From NCBI GenBank assembly GCA_963277665.1, contig OY728163.1, positions 1,902,352,644 through 1,902,416,643 on the forward strand: DNA of 64,000 nucleotides. The letters run 5' to 3'. Shown here piece after piece: positions 11,454 through 25,163 of the stretch. How positions within the stretch are numbered: position 1 is the first letter of the stretch; every line of letters begins with the position of its first letter. Position numbers and translations under genes: made by a program. Source of the DNA: Viscum album (lineage: Eukaryota; Streptophyta; Magnoliopsida; Santalales; Viscaceae). The notes under the pieces were generated by a model. The model did not search any database. It saw only the letters and a program-made list of their open reading frames with translations, and was not told where the DNA came from.

Positions 11454-13707
11454 GATACCATGTTTTCATATACGGTATAAATAATTTTATGTTTATTTTA
11501 ACTAATTTTTTTGGCCTAGAGTGACTGCAAAATGAGGCCATTAATTTTTTCTGGATTTTTGTGGAATGTTTAATCCTAGAGTCTTTATTTTTAGAAGAGT
11601 CATCTCGATCGCATGGTTAGTAAAAACCATGAGAACCAGGCTAAATGGTTTTATGAAACCATGTGGGGTTGGATAAAGAGTAGAAAAGTGTACACTATTT
11701 TCCCTAACTATGTACCTAGGGTTGCATGCCCATATAGGGAACTTTTTAGTTTTTTGAATATGTGTACATCATGGTTTGCACACTATTTCTTTAACATTGC
11801 ACATGAACCATACAGGTTCCTAATAGAGTCATTTAAGAGAGTGGTGTTTGTCCAACCATTCATCCAAACCAGGAGACCAAGATTAAAAGTTTGAAATGAC
11901 CATTTTCCCATATGGATTTAAATGTTTAAGCCACTTTATGCATTTTTTTGACTTCCTCCTTGGATTTTGGTTTCCCATTGAAAGCCTTCAAGCTATGATT
12001 TTCTTGAGATTCTTCATCTGAAATATGATTCAGGAACCATTGGTATCATTGGATCCAAACCATTGAATTATTCATTAATCTAGAACCTTTCTTCATCTAT
12101 CTTAGTATCAAATGAGTTATTTTGGTGCCAGATAATATACCCTACATCTTGTTATTTCATCAATTATTCATTTTTCTTTTGATATGTTTCAAATAAGTGG
12201 TTGATAATGGATGAGTGTTCTACCACAGGTATATGTTAGGTGGTAAATAAATTTCCGTTAGAGTTTTGGTATTTATATGCCTTGTTTCCATTGTAAAACA
12301 TGTGGTCCTTTCAGTGTTTCCCTATAATTAAGTGAATGTATTGATTAAAATTTATTGGCACTAATAATGTTTCCCACTTAGTTCCATTTTATAGTTAATG
12401 GTTTTCATTCATATCTTGAACCACCAATGAGGTGTGTGTTTATATCTATCCCTAGGTATACCACCCCATTGGTTGTTTGTGAGCTCTCCATTTTAATGGG
12501 AGCCTTATTGAATTATGCGAGAATGAAATAATGGAATTAGAGAAGGTTTATGTCTCTTTTCCATATGATTATATTTTGTAAAATGGTAAAATGTATAATG
12601 AATTGGTTTAATATATTTATATATAAAATGTGATATAGGTTAGATGAAATCATGGATTGAGACTTGATTAGGATATGTCAAAATTAATTTTGGTATAACA
12701 TTCCTTGGATATTTCAACTCCTTGGATGTTGATTCCATATAATTTCATGGAATTTTCTACTCTATTGATTCAAAACTGCATAGAATGTGACTGAACTTTT
12801 TACTAAATTGATTGTGTATTATATAGGATTTCATGGAAATTTCTACGACATGGATCTAGACTTTCATGGGATGCCTTGTAAATTACCACTACATGGATCT
12901 TATCGTGGGCCTGCCCCATGATTTAATGGAATTTTTTGTTGGGGATTCCTTGGTCATTATACATTGGATCCGGCCCTCAGGGTCTGATATGGGATTATTC
13001 AGCATAGTCCACAGTGGAAGTTGATCATGATTTATAGATAGTGCTAGTATAGGTATTTGATTAATGTTTTTAGACTAAATAGTGTCAAACATTTATTATT
13101 ATTCTTTATGTTTAGATTGTCTCTAGGACTCTTGGTTTATAGTGAGTCTCGGTAGGATAGATAGTGTCTCACTTACTTTTATCACTCATTCTTATTCATT
13201 TACACTATTATTTATAATGAGACTTGGCCTATTGATTGTTATCTCGCACCCTTTTGAGGCTATCATTAGGTACTAAAAAAGAACTATTCAATAGAATAAT
13301 GGACTAGGTAAATCATCAATTGTATAATGCATGATTTATTATGCTTAAGAGTATGGGAGGATGGGACTGAGCCAAATTCTTGATTCAATCTAGAGAGAGT
13401 TCAATTTTCTCTTTCGAATTTTGATACATGTATTGAACCAGTTTTCTAGTGCCATGTATTTAATACAATTTTTTATAGATACATGACATACATAATTTTT
13501 TAAATGATATATCCTTGGCTTTATTTATTATTCATGTTGAATTTATGACTATCTTTCTATAATTTCATCTGATTTACATTATGTTTTTACCATTTATTAT
13601 TGTGATTACTCCACAACATTACACTCTTACATGAGAGAATTGTCTCCCCCCTAGATACACCCTAGTCCTTAACTTCTAGCCAACATACTTTGTTGTAAGG
13701 TGTGTCA
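11454..13707 (+). repeat. Diverged LTR-like block following integrase
   Basis: Begins TGATACCATG where integrase coding ends and stops at GGTGTGTCA. Short stretches parallel the LTRs of the 16173-25158 element in the same order: paired CATGG/CCATG text near 11610-11660, TAACTATGT near 11706, and AGGTAAATCATCA at about 13308. I read it as the 3' LTR of an older relative. The ORF at 11613-11894 lies in the equivalent of the LTR and shows no domain I know. Alignment is loose. Confidence 0.45.
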
Positions 13708-13952
13708 TGTTTGTGGTCATGTGATCCACCAGATTAGGGAACCATTTAGTGGATCCTATATCAAGATGTTAAAGAATGGCTCTTCTAAAAACCCAAATCT
13801 AGACCACATAAATGATCTCCAAACACATTCATGTTTATTGAACCCAATTAAAATAATCCGCATGAGTGTATATTCTCAATAATGTAACCTTAAGGCTTTC
13901 TCTATCCATCATAGACTTTGGTCTTAAATAGAAATGCAGACATATGGTCTAC

Positions 13953-13966
13953 ACACACACACACTG
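13953..13966 (+). repeat. CA microsatellite
   Basis: Seven CA/AC dinucleotides in a row inside R copy 1; R copy 2 has no such run at the matching place. Confidence 0.7.
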
Positions 13967-15559
13967 AGGTAAACATGTAGGGGTGTGAAATAAATATTAG
14001 TAGTCCACCCCCAATGCAGACCATATAATATTCTATCATATGTTCATCCTCATGACATATGATTGGCCTAGCCAAGACACAATTTAAATGATAAAGAAAA
14101 TAAATTATTTGAAACCGTCAAAGATCCCTAGGTATGTGATTCAGAAAAACTAAAAAATGTTCCACTATATATATTTATATGTATTTATATATATCCACAT
14201 AAACAAATATATATATATATATGATTAATGTTAAAAATAATGGAAATCAATAGCTGTCGATCCTTGTTTCTGTAATCATGATCATCTATACATTTATTGA
14301 AAAGAGCATTAAAGAGTATATCATAAAACTCAATCCATGTATAATTATGTATATTTATTAGTATGTAATCCCAAATAAAAATATATACTATAGATTAAAC
14401 ATGAAATATATATAATCAAGCTATGTAACCATAGGGGGACACATGTTCATAGCCTATGATCACCCCTACTATCCTACAATCATGATAATGAAAGATTACA
14501 AGAAATAATTAGGAATCCAATAAATATGGTTCTAAGTAAGATATCTTAACACTCATTCCATGTAAATCATGACTGATGATTAATCCATAATCCCCTGTCC
14601 TTATATGGTATTGATATTGGAACTTAGATAAACCCTGAATGGGATGACACATAAGGTATCTGTAGAGAAATTTTATCCATACTTATGTACATTTTTTGTT
14701 TCCATTCATATAAAAGGTTCAATATCCCACTCCTAGTCATGTTAGCTGACTTCTATAATGTAATGGTTTGTCCATGAAACCCTATGGAGCATCCTAGGCA
14801 TTTCTTGAGAGGGAATAATTATCCTTGAGTGAATCAATGATGTGGAGAACTATGTCTGAAACATGTTGAAGCAATCGATTGGGGAGGTATAATCCTCCCC
14901 ATCAGTTAGGAGATCATAGTCATCCTCATGTGCATTAATGATTTGGATATCCATGACCAATAACATGGTCATGAAATATATCATGGAGAGTTTAATCATC
15001 CCCATATCTTGTGAGAGAATAATAATCCATAACAATATTTCAGAAGATGAATCTAATTAGTTATATTTGAGAATCCCTTGATTAAAAGGAATATTAACTG
15101 ATTAATCATATGAATTTGGTATGGTCATTCTAATAAGATAAAAACCCAATAAAATTTCTCAAAAACTAGATTCAATGAAATATTTCTACAAATCCCAATA
15201 AAATTATAGTAAAATAAAATGGCTCAAATGTTGGATCATATGAAATACATATGGGAATTCCAATAAATAATGTCTCATCACATTAGGCTCATTATCTCAA
15301 TACAATGATTCATCACTACTAATCATAGTTTCATCAATAGTAATCAAGTGAATTCATTAATAAAATAGAGGGGATGGATGAATTAAAAAACTAAACACTT
15401 CTTTCATATCCCCTTTAACTTATATGTTTTTTTGGGTTAGTAAATGACACTTCCTAACATCTACACTCAAACACAATATACTATATTGGGTTCAGTCCAC
15501 CACATTGGCACACTCTAGGTCCCTGAGGTAGAAACACAAGAGAGGAATCCTTAATTAGA

Positions 15560-15905
15560 TTCTAGAAATCCATACATGAGGGATGAAAACCATGTGGATA
15601 TCCTCAAAAAAAAATATAATGGAGGAATTCTACTTGGGATCCTCAAAATAAGTATATAAATAGAGGCCTACTTCAAGGGATCCTCCATTGTCAAACATAT
15701 GTGGCATAATCCTATTCCGGATCCTAAAAAATTTTATATGTAGTTTGTGGTATCCCTCATGAGATTATTCAGATGAGTAAATATGTAGATGAATATTAAA
15801 AGGGAATCCATGGGTCAATATGTAAGTCACGGTGTCCCAAAAGGGACCTTATAAAATAGTTTTAAGGAAGAGGCATCCTACATGAGATCCTCTAGGTCAA
15901 AAAAT
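15560..15905. repeat. Degenerate GATCCTC tandem repeats in R copy 1
   Basis: Irregular copies, roughly 45-60 bp apart, centred on a core close to ACATGGGATCCTCTAGGT. Cores can be seen near 15638, 15680, 15720 and 15880. The matching location in R copy 2 (31205-31585) carries the same kind of array. Confidence 0.5.
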
Positions 15906-16167
15906 ATGATTCCTTCTTAGCCCAAAATGAATTTTATGAACATTATAGTAGATTTATGTATCATCCCCCATCTCAGATTAATGGTCTAACTCTATTTCAT
16001 TCCAAACACACAACCAATATATCTCTCTCTCAAAAGATATACATATTTTATTATAAAAATAAAAACCTCTCCATTTTTAAAAATCCTGAAACACCTCTGA
16101 GGATTCATCAAATCAACTCAAGGGTATTTGTATCCTAGTCTGTATAGAAAGATACTAAAAATGGAAT

Positions 16168-16172
16168 ACACA
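16168..16172. other. Target site duplication, left
   Basis: ACACA immediately before the LTR start; the identical ACACA follows the right LTR at 25159-25163. Five bp is the usual duplication for Ty3/gypsy integrase. Confidence 0.85.
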
Positions 16173-18054
16173 TGTAGCACCCATGGATTCTATTAAGTAA
16201 CCCTTATTTTAGGTCTTTTTACTATAATAATTATTTGGGTGATGTATTTGATGGTTTAGAAGAAATTTAAAATGTTTTATGGATTTTATGGAGGTGGACA
16301 GTTTGACCATGGTAGGTAAAAATTATGAAACTCCTACAAGAAGTCATGTAAAGTGAAACAGTGGATTCTAAGCATGTGTGCGATTAGATGCATTGTTTTC
16401 CCACACCATGTAAAGTTTAACATAGGGAAAAATGGTTGGTGAACTTTTTTTCTAACTATGTGGGGAAACCATGAGAAGGGTGTTTGGAGGAAAGGACTAG
16501 CACAATATTGGTGGATGATTTTCCTAATTGTTCAAGTCAACTGTGCACTATTTAAAATTAGATCCAAAAAATGAATCTCAATATTTTTCACCTCTAAGAA
16601 TCTATTTATTCACTTTTTATTTTCCGTAACTTGGTTTTTTCTCATCCCAAAGGCTGTAGAGGCTATCCACATTCATTTGGAAGAAATTATCTAGAATATA
16701 ATAGTGTGTTGAAGGCATGTATGCTTGGAAAGTATCCATTATTGATGGTGTTTCTTTAATCTACTTTTTTTCACTCTCTTAGACTAATAAATCTAGTCTA
16801 TTTGGGATAACTATAGAATAGTGGAATCTAATCATAATGAAATATGGTTTTTTTGATGTTAGGGAATATTATTTAAGGTGGGTTTCAAGAGATTCAACAT
16901 GATTTTGATGGAGAAGTTTTTTGTTTTTTATTGTCTCTGTAACATCTGAGGTTGGTAGCTTTACTCGTGAATCCTTTTATTTATAACAATATGGCTTGAT
17001 TTAAAATTTATTATTTTTCGTGAAATTTATTATGAAATAATTGTATAATTTTTAATGGAAACTTTCCTTGGTGATGGTTTTTGGAATTCTGAAAATTCAT
17101 CATTTTGGTGGAATGTGAAAGTGGTCAGACGATTTTAAATTGATCATTTTTTGGGGTGAAAGGAAATGTGTTTTCAATGATTGGATAGTTTTAATCAAAA
17201 ATTTTGTTATAGTTTTTTTTCAAATGGTTGTGGGGTTAAATATTTATGGGTGAGTTTAATTGGATGGATGTTGGACATCAAGAACCACCATCAAAAGGAT
17301 AGAGTAGGAATGGGAAGTTCCACCATTAGTTGTGAAAAAACATATGTGGTTAAGTGTGTGTGTGTGTGTGTGTGTGTAATTGGGTGAAATGAAAATGATA
17401 ATTTCAAAAATTTATGTGAAATTTGTTAAATAATTGTTTAGTTGATTTCTTTAGTAACTTATTGGGTATGGAAATTGTTTTTTATTCTAATATAAAATAT
17501 TTTAGAATTTTTTTTATAATTTTTTTATATAAACATGGAAAATTTGTTCTATCCTTATGGTGTGAGTAGGGAAGTTCGTTTTTTGAAAACCTACTATATT
17601 TCATTACTCACCTATTCATCGGATCTCTAGTGCTATTGAAGATATCCTTATCGAGATAAAGGAATAGGTAAATCATCACACTTATTTTGTGGTGATCTGT
17701 GATGCTTGGGAATGGATTGTGGATTTTGAGCCTATCTCTTATTTGGAGTTATTAAGTGGGAGTATTTGGAGATTCTGAGTTTTTTTTCTATTTCTTTCTC
17801 TTTTCTAGTTTGAAATAGTTGGTTTTATTTTTTTTACATTGAGTTGTCTTACGGTGTTATCATGCATCATATAGTGGTTTTGGTTATGGTATGTATGGTT
17901 GTGGTTGATTTATTTTAATAATCGAAAATATTCTGCCAATTATATTGAATCCCTTGGAAATTATTTCCAGCAATTGACATCATTGGGATATCCCCTATGT
18001 CCAAGTAATTTCCTTCCACCATTTTACTCCAATGAGTCAGGGAGGAATGTTACA
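16173..18054 (+). repeat. 5' LTR of the 16173-25158 gypsy element
   Basis: Starts TGTAGCACC and ends ATGTTACA next to the primer site. Shared landmarks with the 3' LTR include TTTTCCTAA followed by CACTATTTAAAA (about 16520-16555 against 23629-23668), AGGTAAATCATCACACTT (17668, 24777) and GGCCAAGTAAT/GTCCAAGTAAT near the end. The TATTTAAAA at about 16550 is the best TATA candidate. The ORF at 17181-17387 contains the GT microsatellite and is not supported. Confidence 0.85.
17354..17377 (+). repeat. GT microsatellite, 12 units
   Basis: An uninterrupted run of 24 bases. At the matching place in the 3' LTR (about 24470) only about five units are present, so the run changed length after insertion. 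Confidence 0.85.
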
Positions 18055-18056
18055 AG

Positions 18057-18068
18057 TGGTATCATCCT
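18057..18068 (+). other. Primer binding site, initiator tRNA-Met type
   Basis: TGGTATCATCCT begins two bases after the LTR end; the first eight bases match the standard TGGTATCAGAGC site of plant gypsy and copia elements. A second TGGTATCAG occurs at about 18092 by chance or duplication. Confidence 0.7.
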
Positions 18069-18779
18069 GTTCGGTCCAATACTTACAAATGGTATCAGTC
18101 TTGGTGAATTCATCAATCATTTTTTGGTCAAATGTTATTTGAAATTATCCTTGGATTTTAGGTTCATTCAGGTTTATTCCTTGATTTGGGATGTTAAAAA
18201 GCAGTAGGATTTTCAGGACATGAAATTTGAATCATTAAAATACATAGCTAAAGATTTACCAATGAACTTCATGTTGCTAAGAACTTAGGACCATAAGTGT
18301 TTTAGAGACACTAAAAGGAGTTGTGATCTCATTTTCATGGGATTATTTAATTACATTTAAATGTCATTCATTAAAAAATAACTTCCCACATTGAGTGTAT
18401 ATTTCATTTTTAGAAATTATTTATGATTTTGTGCTAAAATTTATATTTTTTAAAGGGGTTGATTTTTTTTAAAATGTGATATTTTGAAAAAGGAATGAAT
18501 GTTTTATTTTAAAATTGTATGGTTTTAAAAAGAATTGTAAACTTTTTAGAATGGGTTGAAAATGGTTGTTTTTGAATTTTGGAATGAAATTTTGTGATAT
18601 GTGATGTGGTATAATTTGAATTGGAAAGCCTCTAGTTTCTATTGAGTGCCACTTTTGGTGATTTTTTGTTATAAAAAATGCCACCTGATAAGAATCATAA
18701 AAACCAAATTGAATAGGATACAAAGAATGTGGTTTCACCTAAGACACATGTGAACCAATATATGGTTCAAAGTATTGTC

Positions 18780-21700
18780 CAATATTTTTAATCTATGGAT
18801 AGAGGTAACTAAAGGGATGAAATATTCATGTGGATCACTCTATTATATTGCAGAAGTAGAATCCACCCATCATTCAAGGTGATTCATTACTAGTGAAGGA
18901 AGAGGTGTGGATGACTTAGATGAATCAAATCATTGATTTCCTTGGAACAATAGATGAGCATAATGTCATGTTAAAAAGGTATATGTTATATAATCTTACA
19001 CAAAAATGGTGGGGTTTAAAATTTTAAGGATAAATTATACCTAGGCATTATATGGGTGTATTTTGAATAATTATTCAACAAAAAAAATTCTATCCTCACA
19101 TGTTCAGGATTACATGAAAGAAATACATTTTCAGTGTACATGAAGAGAGCCTATCAGTGATATTGTATGCAGATAAATATATGAATTTGGTCTATTTTTC
19201 ACATGAAGATGCCTCTAGTGCATCCTTGAGGTCATGCATTTTTTGAATCTAGAATGAGGTAGTAAATTCCGACAAGGAATATTGTGCACTATATACTAGA
19301 TTATACAGAGATGGTTAATGGAGAGATGGTGGTAGTAAGGGATATATCATGAGTTATAGGTGGATGAATCATGTTGATACCCATGGTAAATGGTTTGAAC
19401 TATAATGATATGAATTAGTGGAAGTGGGAAAAATATTTCAACGGTAGTGTGATGACTTAAAATTAGATGGTTTAATCAATGAATCCTTCTCCTAATACCA
19501 AGAGCATGTTTGGATATTTTCCATGTGGGTTATTAGATCACATGAAGTGAGATTGTACGACACTGCATAGAGAATGTCATAATTTCTACTAGACAGAGAA
19601 TATTCATTGGTATTATCATAATGATCTAAGGATGAGTTTTGGAGACACTTTTCACATGCCACAGATATCGTACACGTCAATGGTATTAGGGAAATAAAAT
19701 AATCATTGTTATTATAATTGAGCTAGCCATGGTGATTCTAGGAATACTATGACTATTCGTTAAGGGAAATATCAATACAGAAATAAAGGAAAAGTTCATA
19801 ATGTAAGAGGTTGTATAGTACTAAGAAGGTAATTGTGGATGTTTAATCTAGACCATAAATGGAGAGAGGAATGATTCTTTTGAATTCAACAATTATGTAG
19901 GCTCTGATTGATATTGCTTCATTCCATTCAATTATTTCATCTTATAATGTAGATATTCAATGGTTAAATGATGAGGTGATGCCTTTTTTTCGAATCAACA
20001 ACCCCCTAATTTTCATATTGAATGTCGATCCTTTATGTGTAAATAATGTTCTATAATTATTGTAAGAGATGAGTAAATATGGGATTTCTCTATACCCAAT
20101 ACAAAATTATATTACATAATCCTAGGTATGGATTGTTTTATAATGTTCAAGGATCACATTGATTTTTATAAACAAAATGTTATTTTTATGACTGTTAATT
20201 GTGTATAGCATCTCTTTATAGGAGACCAGAATGTAATGTCAAGGGAAAAATATTTTTGGAACCATTATTTGGAATGATATAATATATGATAGTAGCCTTG
20301 AATTTTTCACTAATGGAAGATATATATAATAGCATTTTTCTAAGATTTGTTGATACATTTCAATATTATTTTCTTGAAAATTTATATGGATTTCCACCAA
20401 TAAGGCATATAGAATTTATGATTGATATCTTCTTAGGGAAATGTAACGTTTCCCATCCATATTATCATATGGAACAATTTTCATTAAGGAAATTGGTAGG
20501 GTGGCTGGAAGAGATTGAATGAAAAGGGATCATTCACCCAAGAACGTCTCCATGGTCAGGACCCATCTTCCTTTTCCAAAATAAGGATGAAACTCTATGG
20601 ATTTGTTTCGATTATCATAAGATTAAACTAGTTATAATAAATAATTGGTATCCACTTCCTTGAATTGATGATCTATTGATCAATTGAGGAGAGCCCAGTG
20701 GTTCTCTAAATTGACATGAAATCAAGATGTCCCCATTTGTGAGTTTTGAAAGAGGATATTCCAAACAAAGATTTTAGGAGTAGATATGGACAATAAGAGT
20801 ATGGAGTAATGTATTTCAGTCTTATGAATTCACCAGACAAATTTATAGAATTGATGAATCTATTATTTCAAAGGTATCCTGAATCTTTTTTGGTCATGTT
20901 TGTGGTTACATATTGGTGTGTTAAAGGACAATGGTTGAACATAAACAACACTTAGCAACAATGTTGTGAATTGTGTGGGATCATTGTATGTATTAGAAAT
21001 TATCAATGTGTGGATTTTGGAAACAAGAGTTAAATTTCTATGGCATTTTAATCTATGAAGTAATTTTTTCTATGGATCTAGAAAAGATAGAAGATATTAT
21101 ATCATGGAAAATACTGAATAATTCCTTTGAGATACACATTTTCTTTGGTCATGTTGGTTATTATCGATGCTTTGTCCATGATTTTTCACAAAAAGATTCA
21201 CCTATTAAAACTTTTTCATGAATAAATAATCCATTTCAATGTAATTTGAAATTCTAAAAGTCTTTTCGAGAGATAAATGTTCAACTTAAATCAACACCAA
21301 TATTGATATTACATGTATCTAGACAAGGGTACGTGGTGTTTTTTATCCTTTAGGATATGGGTTGGGATTTATTATTACACAGGGAGATCATGTGGTTTCA
21401 TATGGATCAATGTAGTTACAATTTCTTGAAAATAAATACCCTACACATGACATGGAGTAATCTATTGTAGTCTCTACTTTGTAGACTATGTGTTATTACA
21501 TATTTGTGGAGAAATTTAATTAATTGTGGATCATAAGAGCTTGAACAAATATTTTTTGACAAATGGGTTTGAATTTGAGACAATTAATATGGATTGAGTA
21601 TCACCAAATTTTCATCATTTACATGATTTAAACACCAAGTAAAGGAAATTTTATGGGAGATTCATTGTGGAGAAAACAACATGATCAGTTGGAAAAATTA

Positions 21701-23258
21701 TATATAAATTAGTTGTAGTTAATTTTGGTTATATCTAACATGCACATGGATTGTGACGTCCAATCTAGAATTTCAGTTTTCATTATAATATTTTTGGTCA
21801 TTATTATTGAAGATGGTTTAAGAGGCACAATGTTCTGATTTATAATGTAATTCTATGAAGAAAAACACAATGGTAGGGAGACCATTGAGGGGTGGTGGCT
21901 AGATAGTATTTTAGTGTTGTTGATTGAATATATGATGGTTGTATCCATGGATTTTCATGATAATATTCTTCATTCATACCACCATTCATGATGGGTTGTT
22001 CATCCTATAATATATAATACGTATAATAATTTGAAATAACATTTTTGGTGGATCAGAATGAGAAGAAATGTGGATAAGTTTATTTCGATTTACTTAATGT
22101 GATAGCCTGATAAAGAAGAGCATCAATGGCTAGTGGGTATGTTAGTCTTTAGTTATTCTATATTTTAAAATGGGATCATATTGCCATGAATTTTTTTACA
22201 GGTCTCCCAATAATGTTTTAGAAACACAACTCCATATCATTGATAGTAGATCGACTCATATAGTTATCCCATATCATCCCAATTCATGAAACTCATACAG
22301 TTGAACACTTACATAAAATATCTATATTATAAGTAGTAAAGAGGTATGGTGTACTAGGTTCAACAGAATCAGACCAAGATATGAATTTTATGTCTCATTC
22401 TTGAAAATATTTATAGAAATCCCTTCTGACATAGTTGAAAATGGGTACAGTGTATCATCCTCAAATAGAAGGACAATCTCAACAGATGATACATATGTTT
22501 GAATATATGATTAAACCACAAGTGATGTATTTTGGTGTCTTATGGGAGTATCACTTTCCATTTGTGGGGTTCTAATATAACAACATTTATCAGGCCTCGT
22601 TACATATGACTCTTTTTGAATCATTGTTTGGGCATCATTTATGTTCTTCACTTTGTTGGGTGGAAATAGGCGAGTCATTATTTGTTAGATTTAGCTTTGT
22701 ATAAGAGACAATGGATAACATTCAGATGATCATGAGCATATTGAGATAGATCAGATTCATCAAAATTCATATCCATATCATAAATGATGTTTATTTTCAT
22801 TCATGGTGAGGGTTCATGTATTTTAGGAATCTATCCAAGGCATGTGAATCTTATTTCCGGGAAGTAGGGAAAGTTGTCTCATCGATAGATAGTCACTTTT
22901 TATATAATTTAATTGGTTGGTGAGTTAGCATATCAGCTTTATTTTCCACCATGTTTTAGTTTAGTTCATAATATGTATCATGTATCTTAGCTAAAAAAAT
23001 ATCAACTTGATCTTGACCATGTGATTTGATGAGATTATGTTGACCTAGATCTAGATGCATCATTGGTTAATGTTCCAGTGTAGATTTGGATTTCCAAGAT
23101 AATGAATTTCATGGGAAATTCATCGATCTTGTGTGGTTTTTTGGAAACAATGTAAAATTCTAGATGAAACATGGGAGAGAGTGGAAGAAATGATCAAGAA
23201 ATGTCCAGAACACATTCATGGAAATGCTGGTTTTCTACATTTTGAGGGAAGAAAGGAT
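18780..23258 (+). pseudogene. Decayed gag-pol of the 16173-25158 gypsy element
   Basis: Gag is seen at about 18850-19010, where a frame reads QGDSLLVKEEVW then TIDEHNVMLK and a Trp-Trp pair, matching the plant retrotransposon gag core. Protease is at about 19870-19985: ALIDIASFHSII stands where ALIDTGASHSFI is expected, so the Asp remains but the next two residues are changed. Reverse transcriptase starts at 20286 (the FLENLYGFPP and EFMIDIF block) and continues with SPWSGPIFLF and RIDDLL-like text. The catalytic FVDD box is lost (about 20895). The C-terminal part, with FFGHVGYYRCF, is at 21006-21221. RNase H is at about 21240-21560 and integrase at about 22130-23258, with YHPQIEGQSQQ near 22460. 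Many nonsense codons and frame changes; not functional. Confidence 0.8.
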
Positions 23259-23261
23259 AAT

Positions 23262-23272
23262 GGTGGAGAGAA
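23262..23272 (+). other. Polypurine tract of the gypsy element
   Basis: GGTGGAGAGAA abuts the TGTGGCAC start of the 3' LTR. The same tract, on the other strand, precedes another LTR at 59799. Confidence 0.75.
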
Positions 23273-25158
23273 TGTGGCACTATTATATTCAATTATATAA
23301 ACATTAGTTTATGTATTTTCATTATGTAAATTGTTTTCATGATATTTGGGAGGGTTTGAAATAATTTTTGAATGTATTGGTGGATTTATGGTGGTGTTGA
23401 GTTTGAAAATAATTTGGTAAAACATTATAACTCTTACAAGAAATCATGTAATGTGAAACCGAGACTTTTAGGAAGGTGGAGGTTTTTAAAAACCATGCTG
23501 TCAACTAAGAGTAACCTTGAAAATTGAAACAGAGGGAAAAACATGGTTGGAGAATTGCTTTAATAACTATGTTTTCCAACCATGTGAAGGGTGTTTAGAG
23601 GTAGGGACTGATCCATGGTTGTCACATAGTTTTCCTAACCATGTGATCCAACTATCCACTATTTAAAACAAGATACTAAAAAAGTATATCTCACTCGTTT
23701 TCACCACTAAACCTAATATTTTTTACTTTTTTTTTACCCAAATACATTTTTTATCCTCCCTCTAGTTGTTGGGACATTCCCCCTCAGTCTGGGAGTGATA
23801 TGTTGTCAAATATTAGTCTGTTAAAGATCTGATTTATCGTTATGTCTCCATTCATGATATTTTTTTAGGGAACCACTCATTTTCCATCTCTTTCATTCAT
23901 TGATCTAATCTATTAGGGATATATATATGATATTGGGTAAAATTCATGATGAGATATGGTTGTATTTATCTTACAGAATGAAATCTAATGTTGTTTTTTG
24001 GATATTCAACCCATTTTTGTTGAAGAATTAGTGTGATTATTTATTGTGTTCATAACATATGAGGTAGTTGTATTCACTCAAAAAAACTCTTTTTATAAAT
24101 TTAATTCATGAATTAAAATTTATTTTTTTAAATTGGAATTTATTGTGAATTTATTGTGATTTGTTTGATAGAAACCATCATTGGTGATGATTCTTCAAAT
24201 TGTAAAATTTTGGTGTTTTGGTGGAAAGTGAAAATGGTGACCTGATTTAAAAGTGAATGTTTTGTTTTTCTGCATGGAAAGGTATTTACAATCAAATAAT
24301 AGGTTTATTAAAAATGTTTGGGAAAGATTTTTTGGGAATGGTTGTTAGATTAAATTGTTAAACGTGAGTTGAACGGGATAGATATTGGTAATAAAGTACC
24401 ACTATCAAAGGGACTGAGTTTGGATGTGATGTTCCACCATCAATGGTAAACACCAATCCTGTGTGGTTAAGTGTGTGTGTTTCTATTATTGGAAGAAATA
24501 AAAAGTATAATTCCAAAAAATAATCTGAAATGTTTTATTGAATTATTTGGTCTCTTTCCTTGGAAACTATTTTGGTGTGGAAATTGTTTTTTATTCTAAT
24601 GTTAACTATTTTATAATTGTTTTATATAAATGGTTTTAAACAAATGTTATAACATGATAAATCCTAGTGACATGATTAGGGATGTTATTTGGGGAAATCC
24701 TTATATGTTTCGTTACTCACCCCTACTTTAAGACACTGGTGCATTTAGTAGATATCGATTATCGAGCCATAGGTAAAGGTAAATCATCACACTTCATTAG
24801 TTGAGATTTTTGATTCATGGGATTTGATTTTGGAGTTAAATTTTGGATAATGTTTGGTGTTATTGAGTAGGAGACTTTGGAGTTTCTGAATTTTTTTAGT
24901 GTTTTCTTCAAAATTGGTACTTTGATATAGTCAGTGTGATTTTTTTATTTTGATTTTCATTATGGTATTATCAAGTATCATATAGTGTTTTGGTTATGGT
25001 ATATTTGGTTGTGTTTTTTATGAAAGGAAAAATCTTCCCCCAACTGTATTGAATCCATTACCATTTTCTGAAATCCTTCACTATCTTGGGGATGTCTCCT
25101 ATGGCCAAGTAATATCCCTCCACCTTTTGAAGATAGTGAGGAGGGGTGGGATGTTACA
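23273..25158 (+). repeat. 3' LTR of the 16173-25158 gypsy element
   Basis: Starts TGTGGCAC and ends ATGTTACA; 1886 bp against 1882 for the 5' LTR. Both copies are clearly diverged, with many substitutions and small compensating indels, so the insertion is not recent. The ORF at 25049-25312 runs over the LTR end into flanking DNA and is accidental. Confidence 0.85.
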
Positions 25159-25163
25159 ACACA
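25159..25163. other. Target site duplication, right
   Basis: ACACA, identical to 16168-16172. Confidence 0.85.

Larger units (their letters stand above)
13708..16172. repeat. Repeat R, copy 1, left part (probable LTR)
   Basis: From about 13890 this is collinear with R copy 2 from about 29600: CTCTATCCATCAT, then TAGTCCACCCCCA (14001 against 29713), then a TA-rich block, then GATCCTC tandem repeats, then text ending at the nested gypsy element. The copy continues at 25164 after the insertion. The match left of 13890 is weak. Small ORFs such as 14850-15035 have no recognisable content. Confidence 0.55.
16173..25158 (+). mobile_element. Complete but inactive Ty3/gypsy element (Tekay-like)
   Basis: All structural parts are present in order: LTR (1882 bp), tRNA-Met-type primer site, gag, protease, reverse transcriptase, RNase H, integrase, purine tract, LTR (1886 bp), flanked by ACACA duplications. 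Total 8986 bp. Coding order, with integrase last, and motif wording fit the chromovirus side of Ty3/gypsy, probably Tekay/Del, though I cannot see a chromodomain clearly. Coding is riddled with stops and small indels, so it cannot be active. It interrupts repeat R copy 1. Confidence 0.85.

Noticed and set aside
11613..11894. 93-codon frame as a gene
   Set aside because: It lies in LTR-like sequence after integrase, has no domain, and the related LTRs at 16173 and 23273 do not keep it open.
18469..18738. 89-codon minus-strand frame
   Set aside because: It lies in the leader of a plus-strand gypsy element; Phe/His/Lys-rich by composition and without a motif.
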